Shown: positions 1-5,765 of the stretch, one piece after another
Position numbering within the stretch: position 1 is the first letter of the stretch
Layout: each line of letters opens with the position of its first letter
Assembly (NCBI GenBank): GCA_017998735.1
Contig: JAGOCN010000128.1
Span: forward strand, 1-5,878
Source of the DNA: Giesbergeria sp.
GTDB taxonomy: Bacteria; Pseudomonadota; Gammaproteobacteria; Burkholderiales; Burkholderiaceae_C
Length of the DNA stretch: 5,878 nucleotides
Direction: 5' to 3'
Translations under genes and position numbers: made by a program
Notes under the pieces: generated by a model
Databases searched by the model: none
Seen by the model: only the letters and a program-made list of their open reading frames with translations
What the model was told of the DNA's origin: nothing

Positions 1-388
1 GATCGGCCCCGAGCTGGCAGCGCGCATCCGCGACCTGAGCCTGGAGCTGTACCAGGCAGCGGCCGACATTGCGCTGACCCGGGGCATGATCATTGCCGAC
101 ACCAAGTTCGAGTTCGGCCTGGCGCCGGACGGCGCGCTGGTGCTGATGGACGAGGTGCTGACGCCCGACAGCTCGCGCTACTGGCCGGTGGAAGGCTATG
201 CCGACGCGCTGGCGGCCGGCCAGAACCCGCCCAGCTACGACAAGCAGTTCGTGCGCGACTGGCTGGAGCAGGCCCAGGTGAACGGCAAGCCCTGGAACAA
301 GACCGCCCCAGCCCCGCGCCTGCCGCAGGCGGTGATTGAAAAGACCGCCGCCAAGTACCGCGAGGCACTGGAGCGATTGATGGGCTGA
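1..388 (+). CDS. purC: Phosphoribosylaminoimidazole-succinocarboxamide synthase (SAICAR synthase), 3' part
   Basis: PurC joins CAIR and aspartate, using ATP, to make SAICAR in cytosolic de novo purine synthesis. Only the C-terminal 128 codons are present, read from base 2 to a TGA at 386-388; the family is usually about 240-300 residues, so more than half lies upstream. The segment IADTKFEFG (about 92-118) fits the SAICAR synthase signature (D-x-K-x-E-F-G), and [14 protein letters not shown] (147-188) is the conserved acidic/Ser-Arg block after it. The tail ([12 protein letters not shown], then [11 protein letters not shown]) is typical of the longer bacterial PurC proteins. It ends convergently towards the minus-strand thioredoxin-TPR gene. 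Its product feeds on the output of PurK and PurE, encoded downstream at 1804-3494. The stop codon lies inside an octamer tandem repeat. The identification is secure; only the start is missing. Confidence 0.95.
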   Translation, partial: IGPELAARIRDLSLELYQAAADIALTRGMIIADTKFEFGLAPDGALVLMDEVLTPDSSRYWPVEGYADALAAGQNPPSYDKQFVRDWLEQAQVNGKPWNKTAPAPRLPQAVIEKTAAKYREALERLMG

Positions 389-404
389 TGGGCTGATGGG
401 CTGA
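378..404 (+). repeat. Tandem octamer repeat spanning the purC stop codon
   Basis: TGATGGGC occurs three times head to tail at 378-385, 386-393 and 394-401, and the next TGA (402-404) begins a fourth, incomplete unit. A related CGATGGGCTG lies at 426-435. The purC stop (386-388) is the first triplet of the second unit. Because each unit starts with TGA, gaining or losing units would leave the PurC end (Leu-Met-Gly-stop) unchanged. This is probably a replication-slippage tract, and no function is evident. Confidence 0.75.
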
Positions 405-550
405 CCAGCGGAAGCGCCAATCGGCCGATGGGCTGGCGGGCCAACCTGCCCACCCGTCCCCTGCTGCGCCGGCATGGCCCCGTGCCGCAAGGTCAGCGCG
501 GACGGCTGCACACCCTGGCCGCACCGGTGCCTGGCAAAAAAATGGTCAAA

Positions 551-602
551 ACCGGCTCCAGCGCAGGCGGGGCCTGCGCCAGCAGCTCTTTTTTCAATAG
601 CA
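551..602. repeat. Intergenic palindromic repeat element, copy 1
   Basis: The core is a perfect 8-bp hairpin: GCGCAGGC (561-568), loop GGG (569-571), GCCTGCGC (572-579). It is flanked on the left by A-rich DNA and GGCTCCAGCGC (554-564), and on the right by CAGCAGCT, a six-T run (589-594) and TCAATAGCA. The same order of blocks (A-rich, CTCCAGCGC, palindrome, CAGCT, A/T-rich, TCAATAGCA) appears inside purK at about 2995-3056, which argues for a dispersed family. I recall similar short palindromes scattered through Comamonadaceae genomes, but that is memory and not a search. It may also act as a weak terminator for purC: the T run begins 9 bases beyond the stem, farther than is canonical. Confidence 0.7.
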
Positions 603-661
603 AAAAACCGTTGTGCTGCATGTCTGCTGCCCCAAAAGAGAGCGCGCTGGCTGTGCAGAAT

Positions 662-677
662 GGCCTTGGACAAGGCC
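662..677. repeat. Short perfect inverted repeat
   Basis: GGCCTT (662-667) and AAGGCC (672-677) pair perfectly around a GGAC loop. On the minus strand this lies about 65 bases past the thioredoxin-TPR stop. It could help end that transcript, but no T tract follows it on either strand: the A run at 685-690 reads as T on the minus strand before the hairpin, not after it. It is reported as a structure only. Confidence 0.4.
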
Positions 678-740
678 CAGGCCGGGGACAAGAACAAAAA
701 ACAGGACGCAACGCAGCGGCAGCGCCCGGCCCGTGACGCC

Positions 741-1697
741 TCAGTTCAGCGCCATGCTCAGCTTGCGCCGGTAGCTGCTCAGCAGCGCGGTGGTGTCGTC
801 TTCCTGCTGCGCGCTTTTGCCCATCAGCTCGATGCCGCCGGCGCTTTTGCCAGGCACGCCGGCGGCGGCCTTGGGTCTGGCGGGCGTCAGCAGCTCCAGC
901 AGCGCCACATAGGTCTTGCGCGCTGCGCCGTCGTTCCAGGCCTTGTCGCGCAGCACGATTTCCAGCAGCTCGTCCATGGCAGCAACAAAGTGGCCTTCCG
1001 CCATCAGCACGCGCGCCTTGGCAAAGCGGGCGTCAAAGTCGCGCTTGTTCGCGGCAATGTGCTGGTCAAAGGTTTCAATGGGCCAGCCGCCGCGCTCGTC
1101 CTGCTGGGTGAACTGCAAGGCGTCCATCCAGCGCGCCAGTGCGTCAAAGCGCAGCGCGGTCGGAATGCGCTTGAGCGGTTCGTACAGCAGCGCGCCGGCT
1201 GCTTCAAACTGGCCAGTGCCGATCAGCAAACGCACATAGTCAAAGCGCGCATCGTCGTTGCCGGGGTCGGCCTCCAGCGCGTCGGCCAGTTTTTGCAGGG
1301 CCGCCTCGGTGTCGCCGGCTTCCAGCAGCTGCTGCGCCTCGTCCACTTCGGCTTCGGCCTCCAGCGCCCCTTCCGACGGCACATGCTTGTCCAGGAAGGT
1401 GCGCAGCTGGCCTTCGGGCAGCGCGCCGGTGAAGCCGTCCACCGGCTGGCCGTTCACCATCAGGATGCAAGTGGGAATGCTGCGCACGCCAAACATGGAA
1501 GCGAGCTGCTGCTCCTTGTCCGAGTCGATCTTGGCCAGAATGAAGCGGCCGCCATAGGCGGTTTCCAGCTTTTCCAGCACCGGGCCCAGCGTTTTGCAGG
1601 GGCCGCACCAGGGCGCCCAGAAGTCCACCAGCACGGGGGTCTGCATCGAAGCGGCAACCACTTCGGTTTCAAAATTTTCCAGGGTGATGTCGATCAT
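741..1697 (-). CDS. cnoX: Thioredoxin-TPR protein, CnoX (YbbN) family chaperedoxin
   Basis: CnoX proteins combine a thioredoxin domain with tetratricopeptide-like repeats and, in E. coli, hold unfolding proteins and protect them from over-oxidation, passing them to GroEL. From the ATG at 1697 the protein has 318 residues. Residues 1-110 form the thioredoxin fold, with active site WCGPC (30-34) and cis-proline motif IPT (74-76). TPR-type helices follow from about 118 (DEAQQLLEAGDTEAALQKL) to about 265. The C-terminus is SSYRRKLSMALN. E. coli CnoX lacks the first active-site Cys; both are present here, so thiol-disulfide activity is plausible. An Ala/Gly/Lys-rich segment of roughly 25-30 residues (PARPKAAAGVPGKSAGG and beyond) sits just before the final helix and looks like a flexible linker. 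A GTG at 1706 would add MSA; I prefer the ATG because MIDITLENF resembles family N-termini, but neither start has a strong ribosome binding site. It runs opposite to the purine genes on both sides. Confidence 0.88.
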   Translation of the reverse strand: MIDITLENFETEVVAASMQTPVLVDFWAPWCGPCKTLGPVLEKLETAYGGRFILAKIDSDKEQQLASMFGVRSIPTCILMVNGQPVDGFTGALPEGQLRTFLDKHVPSEGALEAEAEVDEAQQLLEAGDTEAALQKLADALEADPGNDDARFDYVRLLIGTGQFEAAGALLYEPLKRIPTALRFDALARWMDALQFTQQDERGGWPIETFDQHIAANKRDFDARFAKARVLMAEGHFVAAMDELLEIVLRDKAWNDGAARKTYVALLELLTPARPKAAAGVPGKSAGGIELMGKSAQQEDDTTALLSSYRRKLSMALN

Positions 1698-1706
1698 GGC
1701 ACTCAC

Positions 1707-1803
1707 ATTTTCAGGTCAGTGGCCGCCTGCCGGGGGCCAAAAGTAAAATCGCGGGTTCACACATTGCAGCGGTGGCCGCAAGGCGCGCCGCCCTCCACAC
1801 ACT
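1707..1803. promoter_or_regulatory. Divergent promoter region between the thioredoxin-TPR gene and purE
   Basis: About 100 bases separate two start codons facing away from each other, so both promoters should lie here. On the + strand, TAAAAT at 1744-1749 matches the sigma-70 -10 consensus at five of six positions, and is followed by CGCGGGTTC; this would give purE a leader of roughly 45-50 bases. No convincing -35 hexamer sits 16-18 bases upstream. The 20 bases before the purE ATG are pyrimidine-rich with no Shine-Dalgarno-like sequence. I found no PurR-type operator and no purine riboswitch fold. The minus-strand promoter could not be placed. Confidence 0.4.
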
Positions 1804-2316
1804 ATGACATCCATCCACATCGGTGTGGTCATGGGCTCCAGCAGCGACTGGGACACCATGCAGCACGCCGTCGAGATTCTCCAGCACTTTGGCATTGCGC
1901 ACGAAGCGCGCGTGGTCTCGGCGCACCGCATGCCCGACGACCTGTTTGCCTATGCCGAAAGCGCAGCCGGGCGCGGTTTGAAAGCCATCATTGCCGGCGC
2001 CGGCGGAGCGGCGCACCTGCCCGGCATGCTGGCGGCCAAGACGCCGGTGCCGGTGCTGGGCGTGCCGGTGGCCAGCCGCCACCTGCAAGGGGTGGACTCG
2101 CTCTACAGCATCGTGCAGATGCCCAAGGGCGTGCCGGTGGCCACCTTTGCCATCGGCACGGCCGGCGCGGCCAACGCGGCGCTGTTTGCCGTGGCCCTGC
2201 TGGCCAATGAAGACGCCGAGCTGCGCACGCGCCTGGAGGCCTTTCGCGCCGCGCAGACCGACATCGCCCGCAACATGGCCTTGCCGCCCGCAGCGGCGCC
2301 GGCGGTGGCGCCATGA
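1804..2316 (+). CDS. purE: N5-carboxyaminoimidazole ribonucleotide mutase, class I PurE
   Basis: PurE moves the carboxyl group of N5-CAIR (made by PurK) from N5 to C4 to give CAIR, the substrate of PurC. The 170-residue length is normal for a bacterial class I PurE. Signature blocks are all intact: MGSSSDW (10-16, phosphate/ribose binding), SAHRMP (39-44) with catalytic His41, [11 protein letters not shown] (64-74), [10 protein letters not shown], and a C-terminal [14 protein letters not shown] short Ala/Pro-rich tail ends the protein. Its stop overlaps the purK start as ATGA (2313-2316), so the two are very likely translationally coupled, as fits a pair that hands over the unstable N5-CAIR. 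The start ATG has no visible Shine-Dalgarno sequence, but it sits directly before the conserved beta strand and no in-frame upstream alternative is better. Confidence 0.96.
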   Translation: MTSIHIGVVMGSSSDWDTMQHAVEILQHFGIAHEARVVSAHRMPDDLFAYAESAAGRGLKAIIAGAGGAAHLPGMLAAKTPVPVLGVPVASRHLQGVDSLYSIVQMPKGVPVATFAIGTAGAANAALFAVALLANEDAELRTRLEAFRAAQTDIARNMALPPAAAPAVAP

Positions 2317-3494
2317 CGGTCGCCGCCCTGCCCGCGCCCTTGCTGCCCGGTGCCACGCTCGGGGTGCTGGGCGGCGGCCAGCTGGGCCGCATGTTTGTGC
2401 ATGCCGCGCAGGCGCTGGGCTATGACACCGCCGTGCTCGACCCCGACGCCGGCAGCCCGGCCGGGCGCGTCAGCCAGCACCATGTGCGTGCCGGCTACGG
2501 CGATGCCGCCGGCCTGGCCGAGCTGGCGCGCCTGTGCGATGCCATCACCACCGAATTCGAGAACGTGCCGGCGGCGTCCCTGACCGCCCTGGCGGCGCAG
2601 CGCCCGGTGGCGCCGGCTGCCTGCGCCGTGGCCATTGCCCAGGACCGCGCCCAGGAAAAAGCGCATTTCCTGCGCTGCGGCGTGCCGTGCGCGCCCCATG
2701 CCTTCATCGACAGCGAAGCGGCCCTGGCCGCCGTGCCGGCCGACCTGCTGCCGGGCATCTTGAAAACCGCGCGCATGGGCTACGACGGCAAGGGCCAGGT
2801 GCGCGTGGCCAGCGCCCTGGAGCTGGCCGACGCCTGGGCATCGGTCGGCCGCGTGCCGTGCGTGCTGGAGAAAATGCTGCCGCTGGCGCTGGAGTGCTCG
2901 GTGATCGTGGCGCGCGGGCGCGGCGGCGCGGTGGTCAATCTGCCGGTGCAGCGCAACCTGCACCGGGACGGCATTCTGGCCGTGACCGAGGTTTATGAGG
3001 AAAATGTGCCTCCAGCGCTTGCTGCGCTTGCGCTGGCAGCTACTAAATCAATAGCAGACGAACTGAACTACGTGGGCGTGCTGTGCGTCGAATTTTTTGT
3101 GTTGCAGGACGGCAGCCTGGTGGTGAACGAAATCGCCCCGCGCCCGCACAACAGCGGCCACTACAGCCAGAACGCCTGCGATGTATCGCAGTTCGAGCTG
3201 CAGGTGCGTGCCCTGGCCGGCCTGCCGCTGGTGCAGCCGCGCCAGCACAGCGCCGCCGTGATGCTCAACCTGCTGGGCGACCTGTGGTTTGCCAGTGGCA
3301 GCGACGACAACGCCCGCACGCCCGCCTGGGACGCGGTGCTGGCGCTGCCCGGCACGCACCTGCACCTGTATGGCAAGACGGACGCCAAGCGCGGCCGCAA
3401 GATGGGCCACCTGAACGTCACCGCAGCCACCGCCGCGCAGGCCCGCAGCACCGCGCTGCAGGCAGCCGCGCTGCTCGGCCTGCCGGCGTTCTGA
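2313..3494 (+). CDS. purK: N5-carboxyaminoimidazole ribonucleotide synthase
   Basis: PurK is an ATP-grasp ligase that carboxylates AIR with bicarbonate and ATP to N5-CAIR, which PurE then uses. Visible blocks over 393 residues: [11 protein letters not shown] (17-27) in the N-terminal nucleotide-fold domain; TTEFENVP (about 79-86); the ATP-grasp lysine loop [12 protein letters not shown] (151-162); [38 protein letters not shown], which supplies metal and phosphate ligands; and GRKMGHLNV near the C-terminus. E. coli PurK is about 355 residues; the extra length is mostly at the N-terminus, between the ATP-grasp blocks and at the C-terminus. Residues 228-248 (2994-3056) are encoded by a palindromic-repeat-like patch with codons such as ATA, TCA, ACT and CTT that are rare in the rest of the gene. 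By eye, the spacing from GIL to YVGV is 30 residues against 29 in the E. coli protein, so the patch replaces homologous sequence and does not lengthen the protein. The gene should be functional. Confidence 0.96.
   Translation: MTVAALPAPLLPGATLGVLGGGQLGRMFVHAAQALGYDTAVLDPDAGSPAGRVSQHHVRAGYGDAAGLAELARLCDAITTEFENVPAASLTALAAQRPVAPAACAVAIAQDRAQEKAHFLRCGVPCAPHAFIDSEAALAAVPADLLPGILKTARMGYDGKGQVRVASALELADAWASVGRVPCVLEKMLPLALECSVIVARGRGGAVVNLPVQRNLHRDGILAVTEVYEENVPPALAALALAATKSIADELNYVGVLCVEFFVLQDGSLVVNEIAPRPHNSGHYSQNACDVSQFELQVRALAGLPLVQPRQHSAAVMLNLLGDLWFASGSDDNARTPAWDAVLALPGTHLHLYGKTDAKRGRKMGHLNVTAATAAQARSTALQAAALLGLPAF
2995..3056. repeat. Palindromic repeat element inside purK, copy 2 (in frame)
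   Basis: The patch begins with ATGAGGAAAATGTG and continues with CCTCCAGCGC. The palindrome arms are CCAGCGC (3012-3018) and GCGCTGG (3030-3036); then come CAGCT, the A/T-rich ACTAAA and TCAATAGCA (3048-3056). Blocks CTCCAGCGC, CAGCT and TCAATAGCA are shared, in order, with the intergenic element at 551-602. The patch is locally A/T-rich compared with the surrounding gene. It encodes residues 228-248 of PurK, a surface-type linker/helix of Ala, Leu and Pro between conserved blocks, and keeps the frame. Confidence 0.7.
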
Positions 3495-3522
3495 TGCGCT
3501 GGCGCCTGAAAGGACGGACGCG

Positions 3523-4539
3523 ATGATTCTGGACGGCCACCTGCCCGCTTCCATTGCCGCCGCCGCACGCGCCCTGCGCAGTGGCGCGCTGCTCGGCCTA
3601 CCGACCGAGACGGTCTACGGCCTGGCCGCCGATGCCGACAACGACGCCGCCGTGGCGCAGATTTTTGCCGCCAAGGGCCGGCCCAGCGACCATCCGCTGA
3701 TCGTGCATGTGGCCGACGCCAGCGCCATTGCCCACTTTGCCAGCGCGGTGCCGGTGTTTGCCCAGGCGCTGGTCGATGCCTTCTGGCCCGGCCCGCTGAC
3801 GCTGATATTGCCGCGCCGGCCAGACCGGGCGCGTGCCGCCACCGGCGGGCAGGACAGCGTGGGCCTGCGCTGCCCGGCGCACCCGGTGGCGCACGCCGTG
3901 CTGCAGGCCTGCGCGCAGGGCGGTTCGGCGCTGGACGGGGCGCCGGTGCGGGGCGTGGCCGCGCCGAGTGCCAACCGCTTTGGCCGCGTCAGCCCGACCA
4001 CTGCTGCCCATGTGCAGGCCGAACTGGGCGACGCCCTCTTGGTGCTGGACGGCGGGCCGTGCGCGGTCGGCATCGAATCGACCATCGTCGACTGCACACG
4101 CGGCGTGCCGGTGCTGCTGCGCCCCGGCGCCATCACGCGGGCGCAGATCGAAGCCGCCTGCGGGCTGCGCCTGCTCTCAAAAGAAGAGCTGCCGGCGCAC
4201 ACCCCGCGTGCGTCCGGCACGCTTTTGGCCCACTATGCGCCCAACGCCAAGGTGCGCCTGATGGACGCCCGCGCCCTGCAGGCCGGGCTGGACCTGCTGG
4301 GCCAGGACGCCGCCCACCTGGCGGTGTATGCGCGCACGCCGCTGCGCAAGACTAAAGGCGCGCATGGCGTGCAGCTGCGCCGCATGCCCGGCGATGCGCA
4401 GGCGGCGGCGGCCGAGCTGTTTGCGGTGCTGCGCGAACTCGACGACCAGGGCATGCGCCTGATCTGGGTGGAAACCCCGCCCGAGGCGCCCGACTGGGAA
4501 GGCGTGCGCGACCGGCTGCAGCGCGCAGCAGCGGCCTGA
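3523..4539 (+). CDS. sua5: L-threonylcarbamoyladenylate synthase, Sua5 type (YrdC plus Sua5 domain)
   Basis: This enzyme condenses threonine, bicarbonate and ATP into threonylcarbamoyl-AMP, the donor for t6A37 on ANN-decoding tRNAs, which the TsaBDE proteins then transfer. The 338-residue protein is a full-length Sua5 form, not the short TsaC/YrdC form. The YrdC domain (about 8-205) shows GLPTETVYGLAADA (25-38), AKGRPSDHPL (50-59), FWPGPLTLIL, SANRFGRVSPT (149-159), GIESTIVD (183-190) and RPGAI. A linker of about 25 residues leads to the Sua5 domain (about 231-333), which opens with SGTLLAHYAPNA and closes with WVETPPEAPDWEGVRDRL. The start ATG has a good ribosome binding site (AAAGGA, 3509-3514, 8 bases upstream). 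It lies 28 bases after purK on the same strand, so it probably shares the purEK transcript. Orthologous genes are also called tsaC or ywlC. Confidence 0.94.
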   Translation: MILDGHLPASIAAAARALRSGALLGLPTETVYGLAADADNDAAVAQIFAAKGRPSDHPLIVHVADASAIAHFASAVPVFAQALVDAFWPGPLTLILPRRPDRARAATGGQDSVGLRCPAHPVAHAVLQACAQGGSALDGAPVRGVAAPSANRFGRVSPTTAAHVQAELGDALLVLDGGPCAVGIESTIVDCTRGVPVLLRPGAITRAQIEAACGLRLLSKEELPAHTPRASGTLLAHYAPNAKVRLMDARALQAGLDLLGQDAAHLAVYARTPLRKTKGAHGVQLRRMPGDAQAAAAELFAVLRELDDQGMRLIWVETPPEAPDWEGVRDRLQRAAAA

Positions 4540-4646
4540 CCTGCTGGTAAGGTGTTCCGTCAAGGCCCGGGGCAGGCCCGCAGGCCGCAGGGCGGCGGGC
4601 AGGAACGGCCCTCGTTAAACTACCCGTCCAAATTCTGGAGAATGCA
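4540..4646. promoter_or_regulatory. Leader of the SGNH-fold lipoprotein gene: possible -10 box and ribosome binding site
   Basis: This gap of 107 bases starts with a very G/C-rich part (about 4562-4605) and then turns A/T-richer. TAAACT at 4616-4621 is a possible -10 box, giving a short leader of about 20 bases, but no -35 hexamer is evident. GGAG at 4637-4640 is 6 bases from the ATG at 4647 and supports that start over an out-of-frame ATG at 4642. No T-tract terminator for the purEK-sua5 transcript is visible, so read-through into the lipoprotein gene is possible. Confidence 0.4.
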
Positions 4647-5615
4647 ATGGCAGTTAATTGGTTGCGCCGCACTGTGCTGGCGGCCGCGTGTGCATCGGCC
4701 GCCTTGCTGGCGGCCTGTGGTTCGAGCAGCATCGAGTCGGCCCTCAAGCCCGCCCGCTTTGTGGCGTTCGGGGACGGTTTCAGCGATGTGGGCCAGGTGG
4801 GCGGCAAGCGCTACACGGTCAACGACGGCACGGTGAACAACTGGACCCAGCAGGTGGCCGCCACCTATGGCGTCACGCTGACCCCGGCATCGGCGGGCGG
4901 CTCCAGCTATGCGCAGGGCAACGCCCGCATCAGCGCCAGGCCGGATGCGGCAGGCAACGACGCCACCCCGACCGTGGTGCAGCAGATCGACCGCTTTCTG
5001 GCCGGCGGCAGCTTCAAGGAGTCCGATGTGGTGCTGATGGGCGCCGGCACGTCCGACCTGGTGGTGCAGGCCGCCGCCGTGGCCGCCGGCACGCAAACGC
5101 GCGAACAGATGCTGGTGCAGGCCCGGCAGGCGGGCAGCGACCTGGGCGCGCAGGCCCAGCGCGTGGTCCGGGCCGGCGCGAAATACGTGATGGTGGCCGG
5201 CACCTACAACCTCGGCCGCACCCCCTGGGCCGAGGGCATGGGCGCGGCGCAGGTCAATTTGCTGACCGACGCCAGCGCGGAGTTCAACAAGGCGCTGCTG
5301 CTGGGCTTTGGTTCGCCCACCAACCCCAACATTTTGTATGTGGACGCCCCGTACTACTTCAACCTGGTGACCGGTTCGCCTTCGAGCTACGGCTTTGAAA
5401 ACGCAAACGACCCGGTCTGCACCTCGGTGGACGCGGGCAACGGAATCGGCATCGGCGCCGGCCAGGTCAACTCGGCGCTGTGCAACACCGGCACCCTGCG
5501 CCCCAGCGTGGCCAACTACAACCGCTATGTGTTTGCCGACCGCGTCTATGTGACCCCCGAGACGCAGCGCCTGTTTGGCACCTACGCCTACGACCGGCTG
5601 GTGGCGCGCTGGTAA
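4647..5615 (+). CDS. SGNH/GDSL-fold lipoprotein with degenerate catalytic residues
   Basis: The 322-residue product starts with a lipoprotein signal peptide: WLRR, a hydrophobic Ala/Leu stretch, then lipobox LAAC with lipidation at Cys24. No Asp follows the Cys, so outer-membrane sorting is likely. The mature part has the layout of SGNH hydrolases (GDSL esterases/lipases). Block I is FGDGFSDVG (41-49), block II is near SYAQGNARI, block III is GAGTSDLV (132-139), and block V is FADRVYVTPETQRLFG (296-311). Classical members have GDS, GxND and DxxH. Here the nucleophile Ser is Gly44, the block III Asn is Ser136 and the His is Tyr301; only Asp298 remains. Ester hydrolysis therefore looks unlikely, and a binding or structural role is more plausible. 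The frame is intact and codon use is normal, so it is not a decaying gene. I recall similar GDGF proteins in Comamonadaceae, usually labelled SGNH hydrolase. The natural ligand is unknown. Confidence 0.85.
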   Translation: MAVNWLRRTVLAAACASAALLAACGSSSIESALKPARFVAFGDGFSDVGQVGGKRYTVNDGTVNNWTQQVAATYGVTLTPASAGGSSYAQGNARISARPDAAGNDATPTVVQQIDRFLAGGSFKESDVVLMGAGTSDLVVQAAAVAAGTQTREQMLVQARQAGSDLGAQAQRVVRAGAKYVMVAGTYNLGRTPWAEGMGAAQVNLLTDASAEFNKALLLGFGSPTNPNILYVDAPYYFNLVTGSPSSYGFENANDPVCTSVDAGNGIGIGAGQVNSALCNTGTLRPSVANYNRYVFADRVYVTPETQRLFGTYAYDRLVARW

Positions 5616-5663
5616 GCAGCACCGGCTGCCTGCTGCGCCTTGCGGCAGCGGCAGTGCCCATTG

Positions 5664-5693
5664 AAAAGCCGACCCTTGCAGGTCGGCTTTTTT
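5664..5693. terminator. Bidirectional Rho-independent terminator
   Basis: AAAAGCCGACC (5664-5674) pairs perfectly with GGTCGGCTTTT (5681-5691) around a CTTGCA loop, and six T residues follow the G/C stem on the + strand (5688-5693). The four A residues at 5664-5667 give a T run on the minus strand. It sits between the lipoprotein gene (ends 5615) and the oppositely oriented partial gene (ends 5766), so it can serve both. Confidence 0.93.
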
Positions 5694-5726
5694 CATGGTG
5701 CGGGCGCCCTGCCCCAAATGGCTACA

Positions 5727-5760
5727 GCTGCGGCTGCGCGCTGCCTGCGCCAGCCGCAGC
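5727..5760. repeat. Perfect 10-bp inverted repeat
   Basis: GCTGCGGCTG (5727-5736) is the exact reverse complement of CAGCCGCAGC (5751-5760), with a 14-base spacer that itself contains GCGC at both ends. The left flank CAAATGGCTACAGC resembles the left flank of the palindromic elements at 551 and 2995, so it may be a diverged third copy. It ends 5 bases before the stop of the minus-strand gene. It lacks a T tract, so it is not a classic terminator, but it could protect the 3' end of that transcript. Confidence 0.65.
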
Positions 5761-5765
5761 GGCGA

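Larger units (their letters stand above)
389..740. other. Intergenic region between convergent purC and the thioredoxin-TPR gene
   Basis: This stretch of about 350 bases separates two genes that point at each other. Open frames cross it on both strands, but none shows a recognisable protein motif. It contains the end of the octamer repeat, a palindromic repeat element (551-602), a short perfect hairpin (662-677) and scattered A or T runs (537-543, 589-594, 601-607, 685-690). I see no tRNA or classic rRNA-like structure. A terminator would be expected for each flanking gene, but neither hairpin has a T tract at canonical spacing, so the termination point is unresolved. Confidence 0.6.

Noticed and set aside
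90..524. A minus-strand open frame opposite the purC end
   Set aside because: Arg/Pro/Ser-rich shadow of purC and of the repeat-bearing intergenic region; no motif or start signal.
1707..1803. Purine riboswitch in the purE leader
   Set aside because: No three-way junction with the conserved loop sequences can be drawn; the leader is short and pyrimidine-rich near the start.
474..2210. A 578-codon open frame on the + strand, antisense to the thioredoxin-TPR gene and running into purE
   Set aside because: It lacks any family motif, is rich in Gln/Ala/Arg/His as expected of an antisense shadow in high-GC DNA, and overlaps two firmly identified genes.
2103..2963. A 286-codon minus-strand open frame across purE and purK
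   Set aside because: It has shadow composition (Gln, His, Arg, Ala, Gly) with no motif; the + strand encodes well-conserved PurE and PurK there.
2994..3056. Frameshift or pseudogene at the unusual purK patch
   Set aside because: The reading frame is continuous, and conserved PurK blocks follow immediately ([11 protein letters not shown]), so the gene appears intact.
5091..5100. ACGCAAACGC, resembling half of a PurR operator
   Set aside because: It lies deep inside the lipoprotein coding sequence, lacks the second half-site, and is not near a purine promoter.
4620..5717. A 365-codon minus-strand open frame opposite the lipoprotein gene
   Set aside because: It runs through the terminator hairpin and has no recognisable domain. 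The + strand product has a lipobox, a ribosome binding site and SGNH-like blocks.
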